The translations under genes and the position numbers were made by a program. Below are positions 45,803 through 56,563 of a DNA stretch of 64,000 nt, piece after piece. Origin of the DNA: Lepidurus packardi (lineage: Eukaryota; Arthropoda; Branchiopoda; Notostraca; Triopsidae); contig JAKZAN010000007.1 of NCBI GenBank assembly GCA_023053545.1, positions 9,920,001 to 9,984,000 of the forward strand, given 5' to 3'. Within the stretch, counting starts at the first letter, position 1. Every line of letters starts with the position of its first letter. The notes under the pieces were generated by a model, which saw only the letters and a list, made by a program, of their open reading frames with translations, had not been told where the DNA came from and ran no database searches.

Positions 45803-46627
45803 GTTCTTCCTTAGGAATTATAAGTCGACTTGGAACACTGTTCTGGTCCCAAATATTTCTGTAGCAAAGAAAAGAACGCACGTGACTTGATTTCAAGGAC
45901 CTTTAACGGGTCACAGCTTTTATTATTCAATAAATATCAGTGAATGAACTTTTGCTTTGGCCCATAGATTGGCAGGTGAGTGGCATTGTTCCGGCTAGAT
46001 AGCTATTGAACAGATACGGTGTTATACTAGAGAATTGTGTAAGGAGAAGGCGTACGGATGTTAAAGGGGGTGTTCAGACCATAAAGTTTTAGTACTCATT
46101 ATTCTAGGTTTTTGTCGAGCTTCGCACTCGGTAAGAATCCCATTGCTGACCACCAGGTATGAATTAAGGTTTCCGCCTCCCGAGTAGTTATGACCTTGTA
46201 TAGTTTGCACTTGACGTCTAGTTATCGTAATTCTATGGACGGTGAAGTACGGGCGGGTTAACAGTAAAAGTCAAGCAGGGTTGGGAAGTTCATTTATACT
46301 TTATTCGAAAGGGAATGTAATATACAATGGAAGATATTTAATCGATTTCTTCCATTTGCGAAGGAAGTAACAAGCCTGTTTAGTGAAGCCAAATAGAGAA
46401 AGGTCCCTGACATGAGAATATACACTTATGGTTTCCCTTTATCGTAAAACTGGCGTTTAATTCTCTTCGGAATAATGGCAATGATGCGGTTGGTACCGTT
46501 AATGGTACCGTTGTAGACCAGTGGAGGCAAAAAGGGGAAGTAGACACAAGGACGACTCGACAAAAGGACTCAGATTTCATAATCTTTTAAGGGACCTATA
46601 GAATTTTGAGTTCGAAAAGTCTCTGCC

Positions 46628-46787
46628 CATTGGTTAAGCACCAACGAGATTAGAAAGTGCTAAAGCCGTATTACAAAATACGTCACAAGCACTCTGGACC
46701 CCGACAGAAGGACGCGTAACCTAACTTTGTGATGTAGTTTTTAATACAGTTTAAGCACTTTCTAATCTTGTTGGCGCTTAACCAATG
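46628..46787. mobile_element. 160-bp MITE-like inverted repeat
   Basis: Ends are imperfect reverse complements over about 50 bp: CATTGGTTAAGCACCAACGA against TTGTTGGCGCTTAACCAATG, then AGATTAGAAAGTGCT against AGCACTTTCTAATCT. No coding content. The superfamily cannot be told from this copy. Confidence 0.7.
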
Positions 46788-47362
46788 TTAAAAGGACGGT
46801 TTTATTAGAGCTCCTTGAATTAGTACAGTAGCTTTTAAGTTAATGCTATTCTTAGAAGTATAGAAATAGTTGGATTTACCGGCTTAGAAACAGCGCTACA
46901 TTAGTAAATTTAGACAGATTTGTTTTTCAAGAATTTATTTTTCATTTAAGTTACGTCATGTCTATGTTTTAATGGCACTGTAATGGCACTGGCATTGCTG
47001 TCTATATTCAGTACATTCAATACACAGTGATTGTTCGGTCTACTTTGTATTTACGAAGATTGAGCATGGAGCCCTACAGAGGTTCATCGTAAACGTAAAA
47101 GATAGAAAATCGTGAAAGTTACATGTACCACCGGATCTGTGGAAGTTTGCTTAAGGTTTATGAACGGGAATACTGGATCGAAATCCCGTATTCACTACCG
47201 AAGTCGGGTTAAAGTACCTTTTATAGGAATTCATTTAGGATTACAAGTTTGTGTATTTCTAGAACACCTCTAAAACACACAAAACTTCAAAAGCGGTTTA
47301 CTGCAACAGAACACGAGTACTTTCTTCGTTTCCTACATAAATACAACTTTGCATTGTTATAG

Positions 47363-48122
47363 TTAAGGGGGAATGGGCATGCAAATTAATCGTTTTGGAT
47401 TATTGTGCACAATTGGTGTACTGCTATTACAAGCGCTTACCGTTGTATTACAAATATCGCACGCGTCAACTGTACCTATGTAAACCGCACAAGGATACCA
47501 GTTCTGGCACCTGTCACTGCAATCGTAGCGCGAGTAAATCAAAGCAATGTCCCCCCATGCATTATTATGATATGCACCGCAAATGCATTCCAGCATGGTT
47601 TTATTTTTACCTATTCAAAGAGAAAGAAAGTATTTTATTTTCTAGCTGGAGCTAACTTTTGAAAACTTTAAAAAATCTCATGTACCACCATACGCAATGA
47701 ATGTATCGCCAGATCGTTGGCATTTTTGTTGAGACTCATTAACAGGAGTACCACATAAACTCCCTGTATGTTGCAGCGTGATATTGCGCGTAAAGCAATA
47801 TTGGGTGACTGGGTTATATGAGTATGACTGGCAATCTGTATATCGCTTGCATAGTGATGCACATTGTACGGCAGAGATGCCTATTGCTGTTGGAGTTGAG
47901 TTAACCAAGGGTCCGTATCGCAGAATAACATCCAGAATTCCCGGTGTACGACCAGGAGAGTCAATACATCTATAATTTGAAATACTTTCCAGTGTAGAAG
48001 ATACTAAGAAGCAAACCGTATTTGTAACATAGTTATAGGCCGTATTGTAATTAAGGGGACTCACGCTTGATATAGGTGTACAAAACTTGTAAGAGTACCA
48101 GTTTAAGAACTACGTGAGCCAT
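47363..48122 (-). CDS. Small secreted Cys-rich PAN-like protein, array member 5 (minus strand)
   Basis: Exons (minus order) 48065-48122, 47686-48003 and 47363-47610, phases 1 and 1, give 207 residues. Leader MAHVVLKLVLLQVLYTYIK, same 58-bp exon 1 as all members. Exon 2: YRCIDSPGRTPGILDVILRY, CASLCKRYTDCQSYSYNP, YCFTRNITL, GDTFIAYGG. Exon 3: MLECICGAYHNN, WYPCAVYIGTVDACDIC and LICMPIPP. It is inverted relative to members 1-4, and its closest relative is the 5'-lacking copy at 50 kb (both have the 318-bp exon 2). Confidence 0.87.
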
Positions 48123-49094
48123 GTCTTTTCTTGGGAAGTTGACTTGGAATACTGTTCTGGTCCAAGTCAGTTCTCAGGCAAGAAATTAACGGAGGTGACG
48201 CATTCTTAAGGTCCTATTTCTGTTCACCGTTTTTATTACGTTGTTATATTCAGTAAATATAATTTTACCTAGTTTAGTCCTTTTGGTAGTTGCGTGGCAT
48301 CTTGGTAGGCATCGCCGCGTTTTTTTTTTCTGTATACCTGTTATGAGCACCGCCGTCATTAATTATTCAAAAGAGGAGCAATATGAAAAACAAAAATTGT
48401 ATGGTAAGGTAGAAAAGATATAAACCGTAGAAAAGCTATAAAACGTAGAAAAGATAGAAAAGGTAGGAAAGATATAAAACAGTCGTAAAACAATATAAGT
48501 CGAAAAGATATAAAACAATCTACATTTTAACCAACTCACGAAGGAAAAGTAACTTCTTTTCAAGAATGATGGCTTGTTATATATGTTCGTATGTCTAACA
48601 ATGGTAGTAAATAACAGGCTGGGAATGTCAAAAGCTTGTTTTATTAGAACGACTAGAATTCTTTTCAGGAATGTTACATTTCCCAATGTTATTAGAAATG
48701 TAAAATTGGAGATATGTACTATAGTCCTAGAAACAGCGTTATGTTAGTAAGTTTAGAAAATTAAATGACTTTGTTTTCATTAAAATTAAGCCATTGCTAT
48801 GTTTTTCGGTGCATTGGAATATTGCTGTCTTTATTCAAATCACAGTTACTGCGCGGTCTAATTGGGACTTCGGAAGAAGTGAGCATGGAGCCGTAAAGAT
48901 GTCGCGATTATCGCGAGCGAAAAAAGTTAGAAAATAAGAGACGCTATCTTACATAACTATACAAATAGTACTTTTGGAAGAAAAAACATCCCCCATAAGT
49001 AACTAAAGTGAAAACTTCCTGTGAAAATTAAAATTCCTAAAAACAATCAGACCAAGACGGATGGAATAATTTTTCAAGTGAGCGGCAGCTCTAC
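48123..49094. other. Intergenic with short simple repeats
   Basis: AGAAAAGATATAAAAC-like units repeat at about 48410-48515. The rest shares no recognised feature, although the flank just upstream of member 5 resembles that of the orphan exon at 45.8 kb. Confidence 0.5.
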
Positions 49095-49290
49095 TTTATT
49101 TCCAACCACGGACTTTTCAATTTTAAATGTATTGACTCTCCTGGTCGTACACCGGGAATACTTGATGTTATTCAGCCATTTGGAATCTTGATCAACTCGA
49201 TTCCAAGAGCAATAGGCAACTCTGCCATACAGTGTGCAGCATTGTGCCAGCCATTTACAGCTTGTCAGTCATATTCATATAACCCAGTCA
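49095..49290 (+). pseudogene. Truncated exon 2 of a PAN-like array member
   Basis: Open frame FKCIDSPGRTPGILDVIQ through ALCQPFTACQSYSYNPV, close to the copy at 50358-50675. It ends abruptly at 49290, where the unrelated GATAATGGTAGATTTCGCCC repeat begins. No exon 1 or exon 3 is present nearby. Confidence 0.85.
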
Positions 49291-49650
49291 GATAATGGTA
49301 GATTTCGCCCATTCTAGCCGCTAGGGGAGCGAATTTGGTAAAGACTCATTTGGTATAGGTACTCACTTTATTTGGTATAGCGCAGAGAGAAAGTAAGTGT
49401 AAGAATTCAAAGCTACTACGAATATGCATTTGCAGAAAGGTTCGACAGATGCCTATAGGGGAAATCTTAAATTAGACAACGACTTAGAAATATGCGTATT
49501 TCTTCGTGCTTCTAAGAATGGGCGAAATCCTACCATTTCGCGTACGTTTTCTAGACACTATGTAGAAACCCTTGTAGAAAACGTACGTAAAATGGTGGAT
49601 TTCGCCCATTCTTGCCGCTAGGGAGCGAAGTGGTAAAGACTCTATAGTGT
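49291..49650. mobile_element. Repeat with GATTTCGCCCATTCT units and internal hairpin
   Basis: GATTTCGCCCATTCTAGCCG occurs at about 49303 and again, with one change, near 49599, each followed by CTAGGG(G)AGCGAA. Arms at 49515-49553 and 49575-49612 are reverse complements with few mismatches. A related unit (GGGCGAAATCCACCATTTTACG) lies at 34924. Likely a MITE family, inserted where the PAN-like fragment is cut. Confidence 0.65.
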
Positions 49651-50027
49651 CACCATTTCTATGATGTGATTTAAAATGAATGTGAACTTTTTCGGCGAAA
49701 GTTTTTATCTTTTTATTACTTTGTTTATTTATTTTTTTTATTTATTTTTATTACTTTTTTATTGACTTTGTATTACGAAGCAGTGAGCACGGGGCCCTAT
49801 AGAGGTTCATGGTAAACGTAAACGGAGGAAAATTGTTACCGCATCGAAAGCATTGAAATCTAGTATTCACTTTCGAAGTCGGTTAAAGTAACTTTTCTAT
49901 GAATTCATTTGGGATTACAGTTTGTGAGTTTCTAGAACACTTTTGTAACACACATAACTTCAAAACGGTTTGATGCAATAGTACATGAGTACTCCTTCGT
50001 TTCCTACATCGATACGACGTTACATTG

Positions 50028-50675
50028 TTATAGTTCAGGGGGAATGGGCATGCAAATCAATTTTTTCGGAACATCGGTCCTAGTTGGTGTACTGCTATTA
50101 CAAGCGCTTACCGTTGCATTACAAATATCGCACAAGTCTTTTGCACCTATGTAAACCGCACAAGGATACCAGTTCTTGCACCTGTCACTGCAATCGTAGC
50201 GCGAGTAACCCGTACTACTATCCCCCCATGTATTATTATGAAATGCGCCACAAATGCATTCCAGCATGGTTTTACTTTCACCTATACAATGAGGAAGAAA
50301 ACAATTAAATTTTTTAGCTGCAACTAACCGTTTAATAATTTGAAAAATCTCTTGTACCACCATATGCAATGAATGTATCGCCAGATCGTTGGCATTGTTG
50401 TTGAGACTCATTCATGGGAATACCGCATACAATCCCCTTATGCTGCAGCGTGATGTTACGCGTAAAGCAATGTTGGGTGACCGGGTTATATGAGTATGAC
50501 TGGCAAGCTGTAAATGGCGGGCACAATGCTGCACACTGTATGGCAGAGATGCCTATTGCTGTGGGAGTCGAGTTGATCAAGGGTCCAAATTGCTGAATAA
50601 CATCAAGAATTCCCGGTGTACGACCAGGAGAGTCAATACATTTAAAATGTGAAAAACTTGACTCTATGGAGGACA
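50028..50675 (-). pseudogene. PAN-like array member lacking its signal-peptide exon
   Basis: Exon 2 (50358-50675) and exon 3 (50028-50281) are open and in phase: FKCIDSPGRTPGILDVIQQF, CAALCPPFTACQSYSYNP, RNITL, then MLECICGAFHNN, WYPCAVYIGAKDLCDIC and LICMPIPPEL. The acceptor before exon 2 (CTTCCCAG) is present, but upstream sequence turns into an unrelated low-complexity CCGTTATCCGTTATA repeat and no exon 1 like that of the other members is found up to 51 kb. It is either 5'-truncated or uses a distant new first exon. The two remaining exons show no damage. Confidence 0.75.
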
Positions 50676-50719
50676 CTGGGAAGAGACCATTGCTATTACG
50701 ATTTAAATATAAAATTAAA

Positions 50720-50775
50720 CGTACCGTTATCCGTTATATCCGTTATACCGTTATCCGTATACCGTTATCGCTATA
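50720..50775. repeat. CCGTTATCCGTTATA low-complexity repeat
   Basis: Short imperfect tandem units (ACCGTTATCC, GTTATACCGT) lie at the point where similarity of the 5'-less PAN-like gene to its family ends. Confidence 0.7.
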
Positions 50776-50816
50776 CAGTCAAGACTGGGGGATTTCAAAT
50801 TGGCCCGCGGTTTTAT
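50774..50816. repeat. Terminal-repeat-like sequence TACAGTCAAGACTGGG, left copy
   Basis: TACAGTCAAGACTGGGGGAT onward to CCGCGGTTTTATC is repeated in reverse orientation at 53566-53610 with a few differences. TACAGT-type ends are common in Tc1/mariner-pogo elements. Confidence 0.65.
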
Positions 50817-51154
50817 CCTTTGTATCTCTCATCCCGTATAGGAAAGCGTGAAATTCGAGTGATTAGGAAACATCTGGGCGTTTTCTTTTTCTAAACGTCT
50901 TTGTCGCGCGTTCATTGGTCCACGTTTCCCGAGTTTGTGATTCGCTGTTATGCTTCATTCCATGAGCAAATCACATTCCGGCCCGTTCTTACTTGTTTTG
51001 AAAAGCTAAACGTAAACAAGAAAGCTTACACAAAAGATTGAAATGAATAACAAAGAGTGTAATTGCTTTATAAAAATGCGAAATAGTTTGTTTCAATATT
51101 TTCTATTTGTATATAACATAAATATGTATAATAATAATTATTTCTATTTATAGA

Positions 51155-51780
51155 CAGGGGTGCCTCGCATAACCTACGCCTCGCATAAAGAACGTTCCGC
51201 ATTACGGAAAATGTTCCACATAACGAACACGGTCCCGCATTGCGAACCGCAGGCGCGCTTCTGTGTTGCTTTCTAGATTTGAAATTTGTGGAAAGTTCCG
51301 TACTTTTCTTAGTGTTGTTAAAATGGTATCTAAGAAGACCGTTAATGGGAAAAGGAGAAAAGCAGCTGAGATGGAGCAACAAGTCATAGACCAAAAAAAA
51401 AAATCAGGATCTAGGGTTGTGGATCTGGCAAGGTTCATGAAAGCTAAGGTGGCCAAGGCAGTCTCCAGAGTTTGTTCCAGGTGCAGCACAGAAAATCGAT
51501 TAATGATGAAATGGAGAGGTGGCTGTTAGTTTGGATTCATGAAAGGCAAATGCAAGGAGTTCTAAGCACGCAGGAGATATTTGTGAGAAAGCCATGGTCA
51601 GGTATGAAGAGCTTAGAAGATCCACTCCAGGAACAAGCTTACCAGCGTTACAACAACAGGAGAAGAGTCCAAAGTAAGCCAGTAAGGTGGTCTATAGGTT
51701 TCAGAAAAGAAGTGGCAACATGCAAACTTACGATCTTAAACGACAATGTAGAACTTAAGCTTAAACAAGTAGCGTAATAA
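51155..51780 (+). mobile_element. Tigger/pogo-like DNA transposon remnant
   Basis: Starts with CAGGGGTGCCTCGCATAACC and a second CCTCGCATAAAGAACG unit, as at pogo/Tigger ends. It contains the N-terminal part of a transposase in two frames: KKTVNGKRRKAAEMEQQV (51325 onward), then in another frame INDEMERWLLVWIHERQMQG and VLSTQEIF, a CENP-B/Tc5-type helix-turn-helix pattern. The frame shift lies near 51480. The DDE catalytic part is missing, so it is inactive. Confidence 0.7.
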
Positions 51781-52197
51781 TTAACATAATCCATTACTAA
51801 TTATATAACGTAATTATTTAGTTAATAATCCATGAATGAAACTAGTTATTCATTTGCAAAATTATGTTTTCATGTTAACGTTAGGATTTATTATATATTA
51901 TTTTCTTTAAAAACGGCGCCGTTTTCTAAGACAATTCTATTACAAGCGTTAGTATGACAACCAGTCATAAGAATCTGTTATTAGTTGCAATCTACATTAC
52001 GTCTATTTTCAATCATTCAATTCGTTCATTCTAGTTTTCGAGTGTTATGCTTTCATGCAAATTAAAGTGTAAACGAACAGCAAAAATAGCACTTAAATCA
52101 CTTGAGGAAGAAGGAGTGTACATTAATTTGAAAAGATTGAATCGATTTCAGTGCTTTATATCAATCAACTAGGAAATAGAACTCAATTACAGGTCTT

Positions 52198-52515
52198 TTA
52201 AGCCAGCGTCCAGAAAGGTTTCACTGTATCAGAGTCTTCCAAAGAGGCGTGGTTTTGTACTGGTATGTACCCGTAATTGGCCAAAACATCGCCACAAGAG
52301 TTTTGTATAGATGTGACGTCTTCCCAAGCCAGAGTGGATTTCCAGATCGACACTCTGCTGCCCCGTTTCCGCTTCATGAGCTCGCGCTGCCCTCCATCAG
52401 TGGTAGTATGCGTTTGAATGAATTGCTTCACAGAGGGCGTCAGAGGAAGTCCTATGCGTAGCAGCAGCCAGGTAGAAACATGACTTGGATCTATAGAAGA
52501 ATCATGACTTTGGAC
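52198..52515 (-). pseudogene. C-terminal fragment of a carbohydrate sulfotransferase
   Basis: The minus frame reads DPSHVSTWLLLRIGLPLTPS, HTTTDGGQRELMKRKRGSRV and NYGYIPVQNHASLEDSDTV, clearly paralogous to the last about 110 residues of the intact gene at 54140-55402. It ends near 52515, where a 1-kb dispersed repeat starts, and the sulfate-donor binding motifs are absent. Confidence 0.9.
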
Positions 52516-52517
52516 CA

Positions 52518-53530
52518 CAAAGGCTTCTCCGTTTCATAGTTAGAAAGACACAAATGTGTTCCTGCACATCGTAGCCGCCCAATTTCACGGAAAATTAGTG
52601 CAGCGAAGTTTAGCATAGGCATGTCATATGATCTGGAAAGCGTCCTGGAAACGGTGGATGTGTACCACTTGGCATAACGACACCTGCGAATGCATCATTA
52701 GTTGTACGAGGGTGGATTCGCGGGCGTGCGGGCGGAATCTCCCTGTTGGGTTTTGGGACACCACCTGTGAAGCATGAATACATTACCTGGTGGCAGAGTA
52801 TGTGGATATTGTATGGGGAGGGTGTGCTGTTGTTCTAATAAAAGATGAGATATTATCAGAGGAATATATTTCCGAGCAGGGAAAATACATGCAGTTGATA
52901 TAGACAGCATTCCGAAGTGGAACGCATACCGAGTGAATCCGAGTGCGAGAATTGGCTAACAACCCGATTTCAACTACAAGGTAAACATGACTCTAATCTT
53001 AAAACAGCAAGATGTTTAGTGTTGAACCTATCGTTTCTTATTCATATTCCCATTTATACCATATCGAGGTATTTTGACAATCTTTATACGCTATTTTATT
53101 GCATTGTATTTTATTTTATTGCTATTTTAGGGAATACTCGAATGAATTAAATAATAGTGAAATAAATAAATCTATGAATTTAAAATGGGAATTCCCGACA
53201 TTGGAACGATCGTTCAAATGTCGGCCTTCAATTGAACGAAATAAAATTTGAATACATAGGCTGTATTTTTTCGTTCGTTATCCCAATAGGGAATCCTAAA
53301 GATACAGCTGAAAACCTACGTAATCGCAGTAACGGCTGTACTAGTACAAGTAGCGCGTTGTGACGACCTGGACAGCGCCTAAGACATGATAAGTATCTTT
53401 CAAATGGAAAAAGATATGGTGAGCGTCATGAAAACGTTGGTAAACCAAGAGGAACAAAAAACGCAATCAATACAGAAGTGAGACACAAGTATTCCAGGTT
53501 TCCCTGTAAGCAGTTGATGTTTGTATTAAC
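52518..53530 (+). repeat. 1-kb dispersed repeat, copy 1
   Basis: Matches 60318-61347 in inverse orientation along its length (for example GGACACCACCTGTGAAGCAT, CTATGAATTTAAAATGGGAA-like and CATGAAAACGTTGGTAAACC). Contains short open stretches only. See copy 2. Confidence 0.88.
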
Positions 53531-53565
53531 TAGTCGATGAGTGGAGTCTGGATGAGAGAAACAAA

Positions 53566-53610
53566 AGATAAAACCGCGGGCCAATTTCAAATCACCCAGT
53601 CTTGACTGTA
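53566..53610. repeat. Terminal-repeat-like sequence, right inverted copy
   Basis: Reverse complement of 50774-50816: GATAAAACCGCGGGCCAATT through CCAGTCTTGACTGTA. The two copies could bound a composite 2.8-kb unit or be ends of separate elements. Confidence 0.6.
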
Positions 53611-54139
53611 TGTCCATACTACCCATAGACAACAGGATGGAACTAGGAAAAAACGTGGTCAATACAAATTATCAATAGAAGAAGGTTACGAGACTGGAAA
53701 AGGAATGTTGAATACGTATTTTCGTACGCTTGTAATTATATACAGTCATATAAAACAACCAGACGAATAATTTTACAGAACTGGACAGGGAAAGTCCCTT
53801 CTTTTAGCATAGAATAGATTTATTGGTTTCATTGTGCTCAGAATGATAGCGTGAGGCCTGACATCCCTGACGCATGCGTTATCGCTAATAGAACTTGATT
53901 AGCATATTGGGTATAGCAAGGGGAAGAGCTGTCGTGGATTCAGATACGTGGCGGTGTCCGCTAGACAAACAACGAAGTGTAACGGCTGCTAAACCTGTGT
54001 TTAAGTCAAGTGCAAATTACGTAACAACAGAACCCATTTTAAAAGCATTCCAGTTGGCAATTATATCGACATTGGGAGAAAAATTTTAGACAATTTGAAT
54101 CGTAATTCACTCGCGATTAGTTGCTTTAAAACAAACGTC

Positions 54140-55402
54140 ATGCGGCTAATGACATCCTTTCGACGTCGAAGAAATGTCCTTGAATTTTGCTGCATCTCTA
54201 CGGTTGTACTGGTCGTCTACTTCCATCATCTTTCTCCATCTTTCAACGACGAGTCGAATAACCTCTCAAAGTCTAAACCAACTTCGTCAGTGGGAAGTTT
54301 TTCAAATGAATCGCCAGGAACGACAGGAGCAGGTACCGTTCGTCCATCTGATCAAGGTTTCTTTGAAATAGGGCAAAATAATCCCTGGTTCAATGAAATG
54401 GTAATAAACGCGACAAGAGCGCAACGAAAAGTACTGATCGAACATGGGATGACTTTGCCATCAACAGAGGGCGTGGCTAAGCGCATTTTGATCGTTTCCA
54501 CCTACCGGAGTGGCTCATCATTTACCGGCGAACTTCTGAGCCAAGTACCGGGTGCCTTGTACCATTTCGAGCCATTAACCTACATGGGATTACAAATCGT
54601 ACCTGCCCACAATGATACGTTAGCTAGGGTGCATGTTGATGAACTTGCCAGGGTCCTAAACTGCGATTACTTGGCCTTTCATGAACAAATGCGTCCAAAC
54701 GGCTTTCCTCTCGTAAGGATAAAGCTGTATAGTAAAATTTTGTACAATATCTGTTCCAAAATTTACAATGATATGTGTCCTCAAGACGAACGTTTGGGCT
54801 TTTCCTGCCGTCATTTTCCGGTACAAATCACCAAGGTAGTTCACATGCCTTTGCGCCAGGTTTTGCCACTTTTGCGCCAGCCGATACCCAACCTTCACGT
54901 GGTTCTGCTTGTAAGAGACCCGCGCGCTTCTATGGCATCTCGCCATAAGGCCGAGTTTTGCACTAGGAACTGCGAAAAAGAAGAGGTGCTTTGCGGATTC
55001 TTGCGGGATAACTACGAAAGTGCGTTGGAAGCACAGGAGGAATTCCCTGATACTTTCACGGTACTACGCTATGAAGACCTGGCCGTGGATCCAAGTAATG
55101 TTGCCGCCTGGCTACTGCGACGTGTCGGACTCCCATTAACGCCCTCTGTGAGGACATACCTCTACACGCATACAACGACTGACGGAGGCGAGCGCCAGTT
55201 CACTAAGCGCAAATTGGGCAGCAGAGTGTCGCTCTGGAAAAGCACTCTGCCTTGGGAAGAAATTGAATCTATACAAAACACTTGCGCTGATGTTTTAGGC
55301 AATTACGGGTACGTCCCGGTACCAAACCGCGCCTCTTTGAATGTCTCCAATTCTGTGAAGCCTTTCTGGAAGCTTCCTTTAAAGACCAAGATCCATGTTT
55401 AA
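54140..55402 (+). CDS. Golgi carbohydrate sulfotransferase, single exon
   Basis: Intronless, 420 residues from the ATG of MRLMTSFRRRRN. The upstream in-frame TTG is not used as start. A short basic cytosolic tail is followed by a signal anchor (VLEFCCISTVVLVVYFHHL, about residues 14-33), then the lumenal catalytic domain. The PAPS 5'-phosphosulfate loop is STYRSGSSFTGELL (about 119-132) and the 3'-phosphate motif VLLVRDPRASMASR (about 253-267). This layout fits the CHST1-7 type Gal/GalNAc/GlcNAc 6-O-sulfotransferases, which sulfate glycans of keratan/chondroitin-like chains in the Golgi; the acceptor sugar cannot be told here. The conserved WKSTLPWEEIESIQ and CADVLGNYGY near the C-terminus match the family. 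A truncated paralogue lies at 52.2 kb. Absence of introns among intron-rich neighbours could reflect retroposition. Confidence 0.93.
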   Translation: MRLMTSFRRRRNVLEFCCISTVVLVVYFHHLSPSFNDESNNLSKSKPTSSVGSFSNESPGTTGAGTVRPSDQGFFEIGQNNPWFNEMVINATRAQRKVLIEHGMTLPSTEGVAKRILIVSTYRSGSSFTGELLSQVPGALYHFEPLTYMGLQIVPAHNDTLARVHVDELARVLNCDYLAFHEQMRPNGFPLVRIKLYSKILYNICSKIYNDMCPQDERLGFSCRHFPVQITKVVHMPLRQVLPLLRQPIPNLHVVLLVRDPRASMASRHKAEFCTRNCEKEEVLCGFLRDNYESALEAQEEFPDTFTVLRYEDLAVDPSNVAAWLLRRVGLPLTPSVRTYLYTHTTTDGGERQFTKRKLGSRVSLWKSTLPWEEIESIQNTCADVLGNYGYVPVPNRASLNVSNSVKPFWKLPLKTKIHV

Positions 55403-56563
55403 AGGATTTATTTTTGAAGTTTAATACAAAGCAATTAAACAAGTACGAAAACGGATCCCATTTTTCAAAAATAAATCAAATCTTTTCTTAAAATCATGTT
55501 GTGAAGTCAGACCTTCAAAAAGAATGTGTGAGAATTCTTACTCTTTATGCTCACTCTTTCCATTGTGGCAATGATAGTCTAGCACAATTTGCAGGCACGT
55601 ATCTTCTATAACTATTTTACAAGCCAACCTGAAAGAGCTCAAATAAAATGCAGAACCACGGTATACACAGTAGAATAACAAGGGTATCTGCCAATGTAAA
55701 GGTTTTGGGCCGACTTTCTTTGAACCAGGGGTTGATTGGGGTAAAAGGCCGAAATATCAAAGGAAATATTCTGAAACCACAAAGTGCACAGAGTGCAGTT
55801 CAAAAAAGGAAACGACGGCTTGCAAGTAGGTCGGATCTTGCGGCCGTCGAAAACTCTCCAGAGTACCACTCTCCAGAGAAGGGCCACCAGTCCCCCGGTT
55901 TGTTAATGTTTTGTTTTTCTTCTCGAACTCTTTTCCTAGTATACTAGGAAAGTAGGAATGCCTACCTGGCTAGGTCATGGGCAAGTCTGTGAACTCCATC
56001 CTATGATCTATCAACTATCAACTAACATCCTATCAACTATCATCCTATGTTCTTTCGCCGAATTTCTAACGAAAAGGACAAGTGTGGGTGTATACAATTT
56101 GTATTGCTTTTCAGTGCCCCCATTGTTAGCATATTTCATTCACCTCATACAATGAGCAATTTCGTATAACTAAGACCTAAATTAAGAACACACATTGAAG
56201 ACTAGCTTAGTAATTAATAAAATATGGACAATTAATAAACAAAATTAGACTGACCTTTTAATAAAAAAGCAATAGAATATCCAGTTAAAAAGCTTATCTG
56301 TACTAGCTAATGATTTTAAAAAACTAACCAGACTAGCTAATAAAATCTACAGCTAACCGATTCATTTCTAGACCATAGACTAACTAATGAATTTTATAAC
56401 GAAATAAAATAATTACTTATATAGACTAATTAGTTAATTAAAAAGCGAGACAGACTGACTAACTATTTTTTTTAAATCCCTTAAAACTAAACACTGCAAA
56501 CACAAGTTGCGTTCCTAGGTTTTACGCAAAACAAAAGAAAAATTAGATTTTGGACATATATTC
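55403..56563. other. No gene seen
   Basis: AT-rich in 56150-56480. A 99-codon plus-strand frame at 55648-55947 has no recognisable domain or exon partner. Confidence 0.45.
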
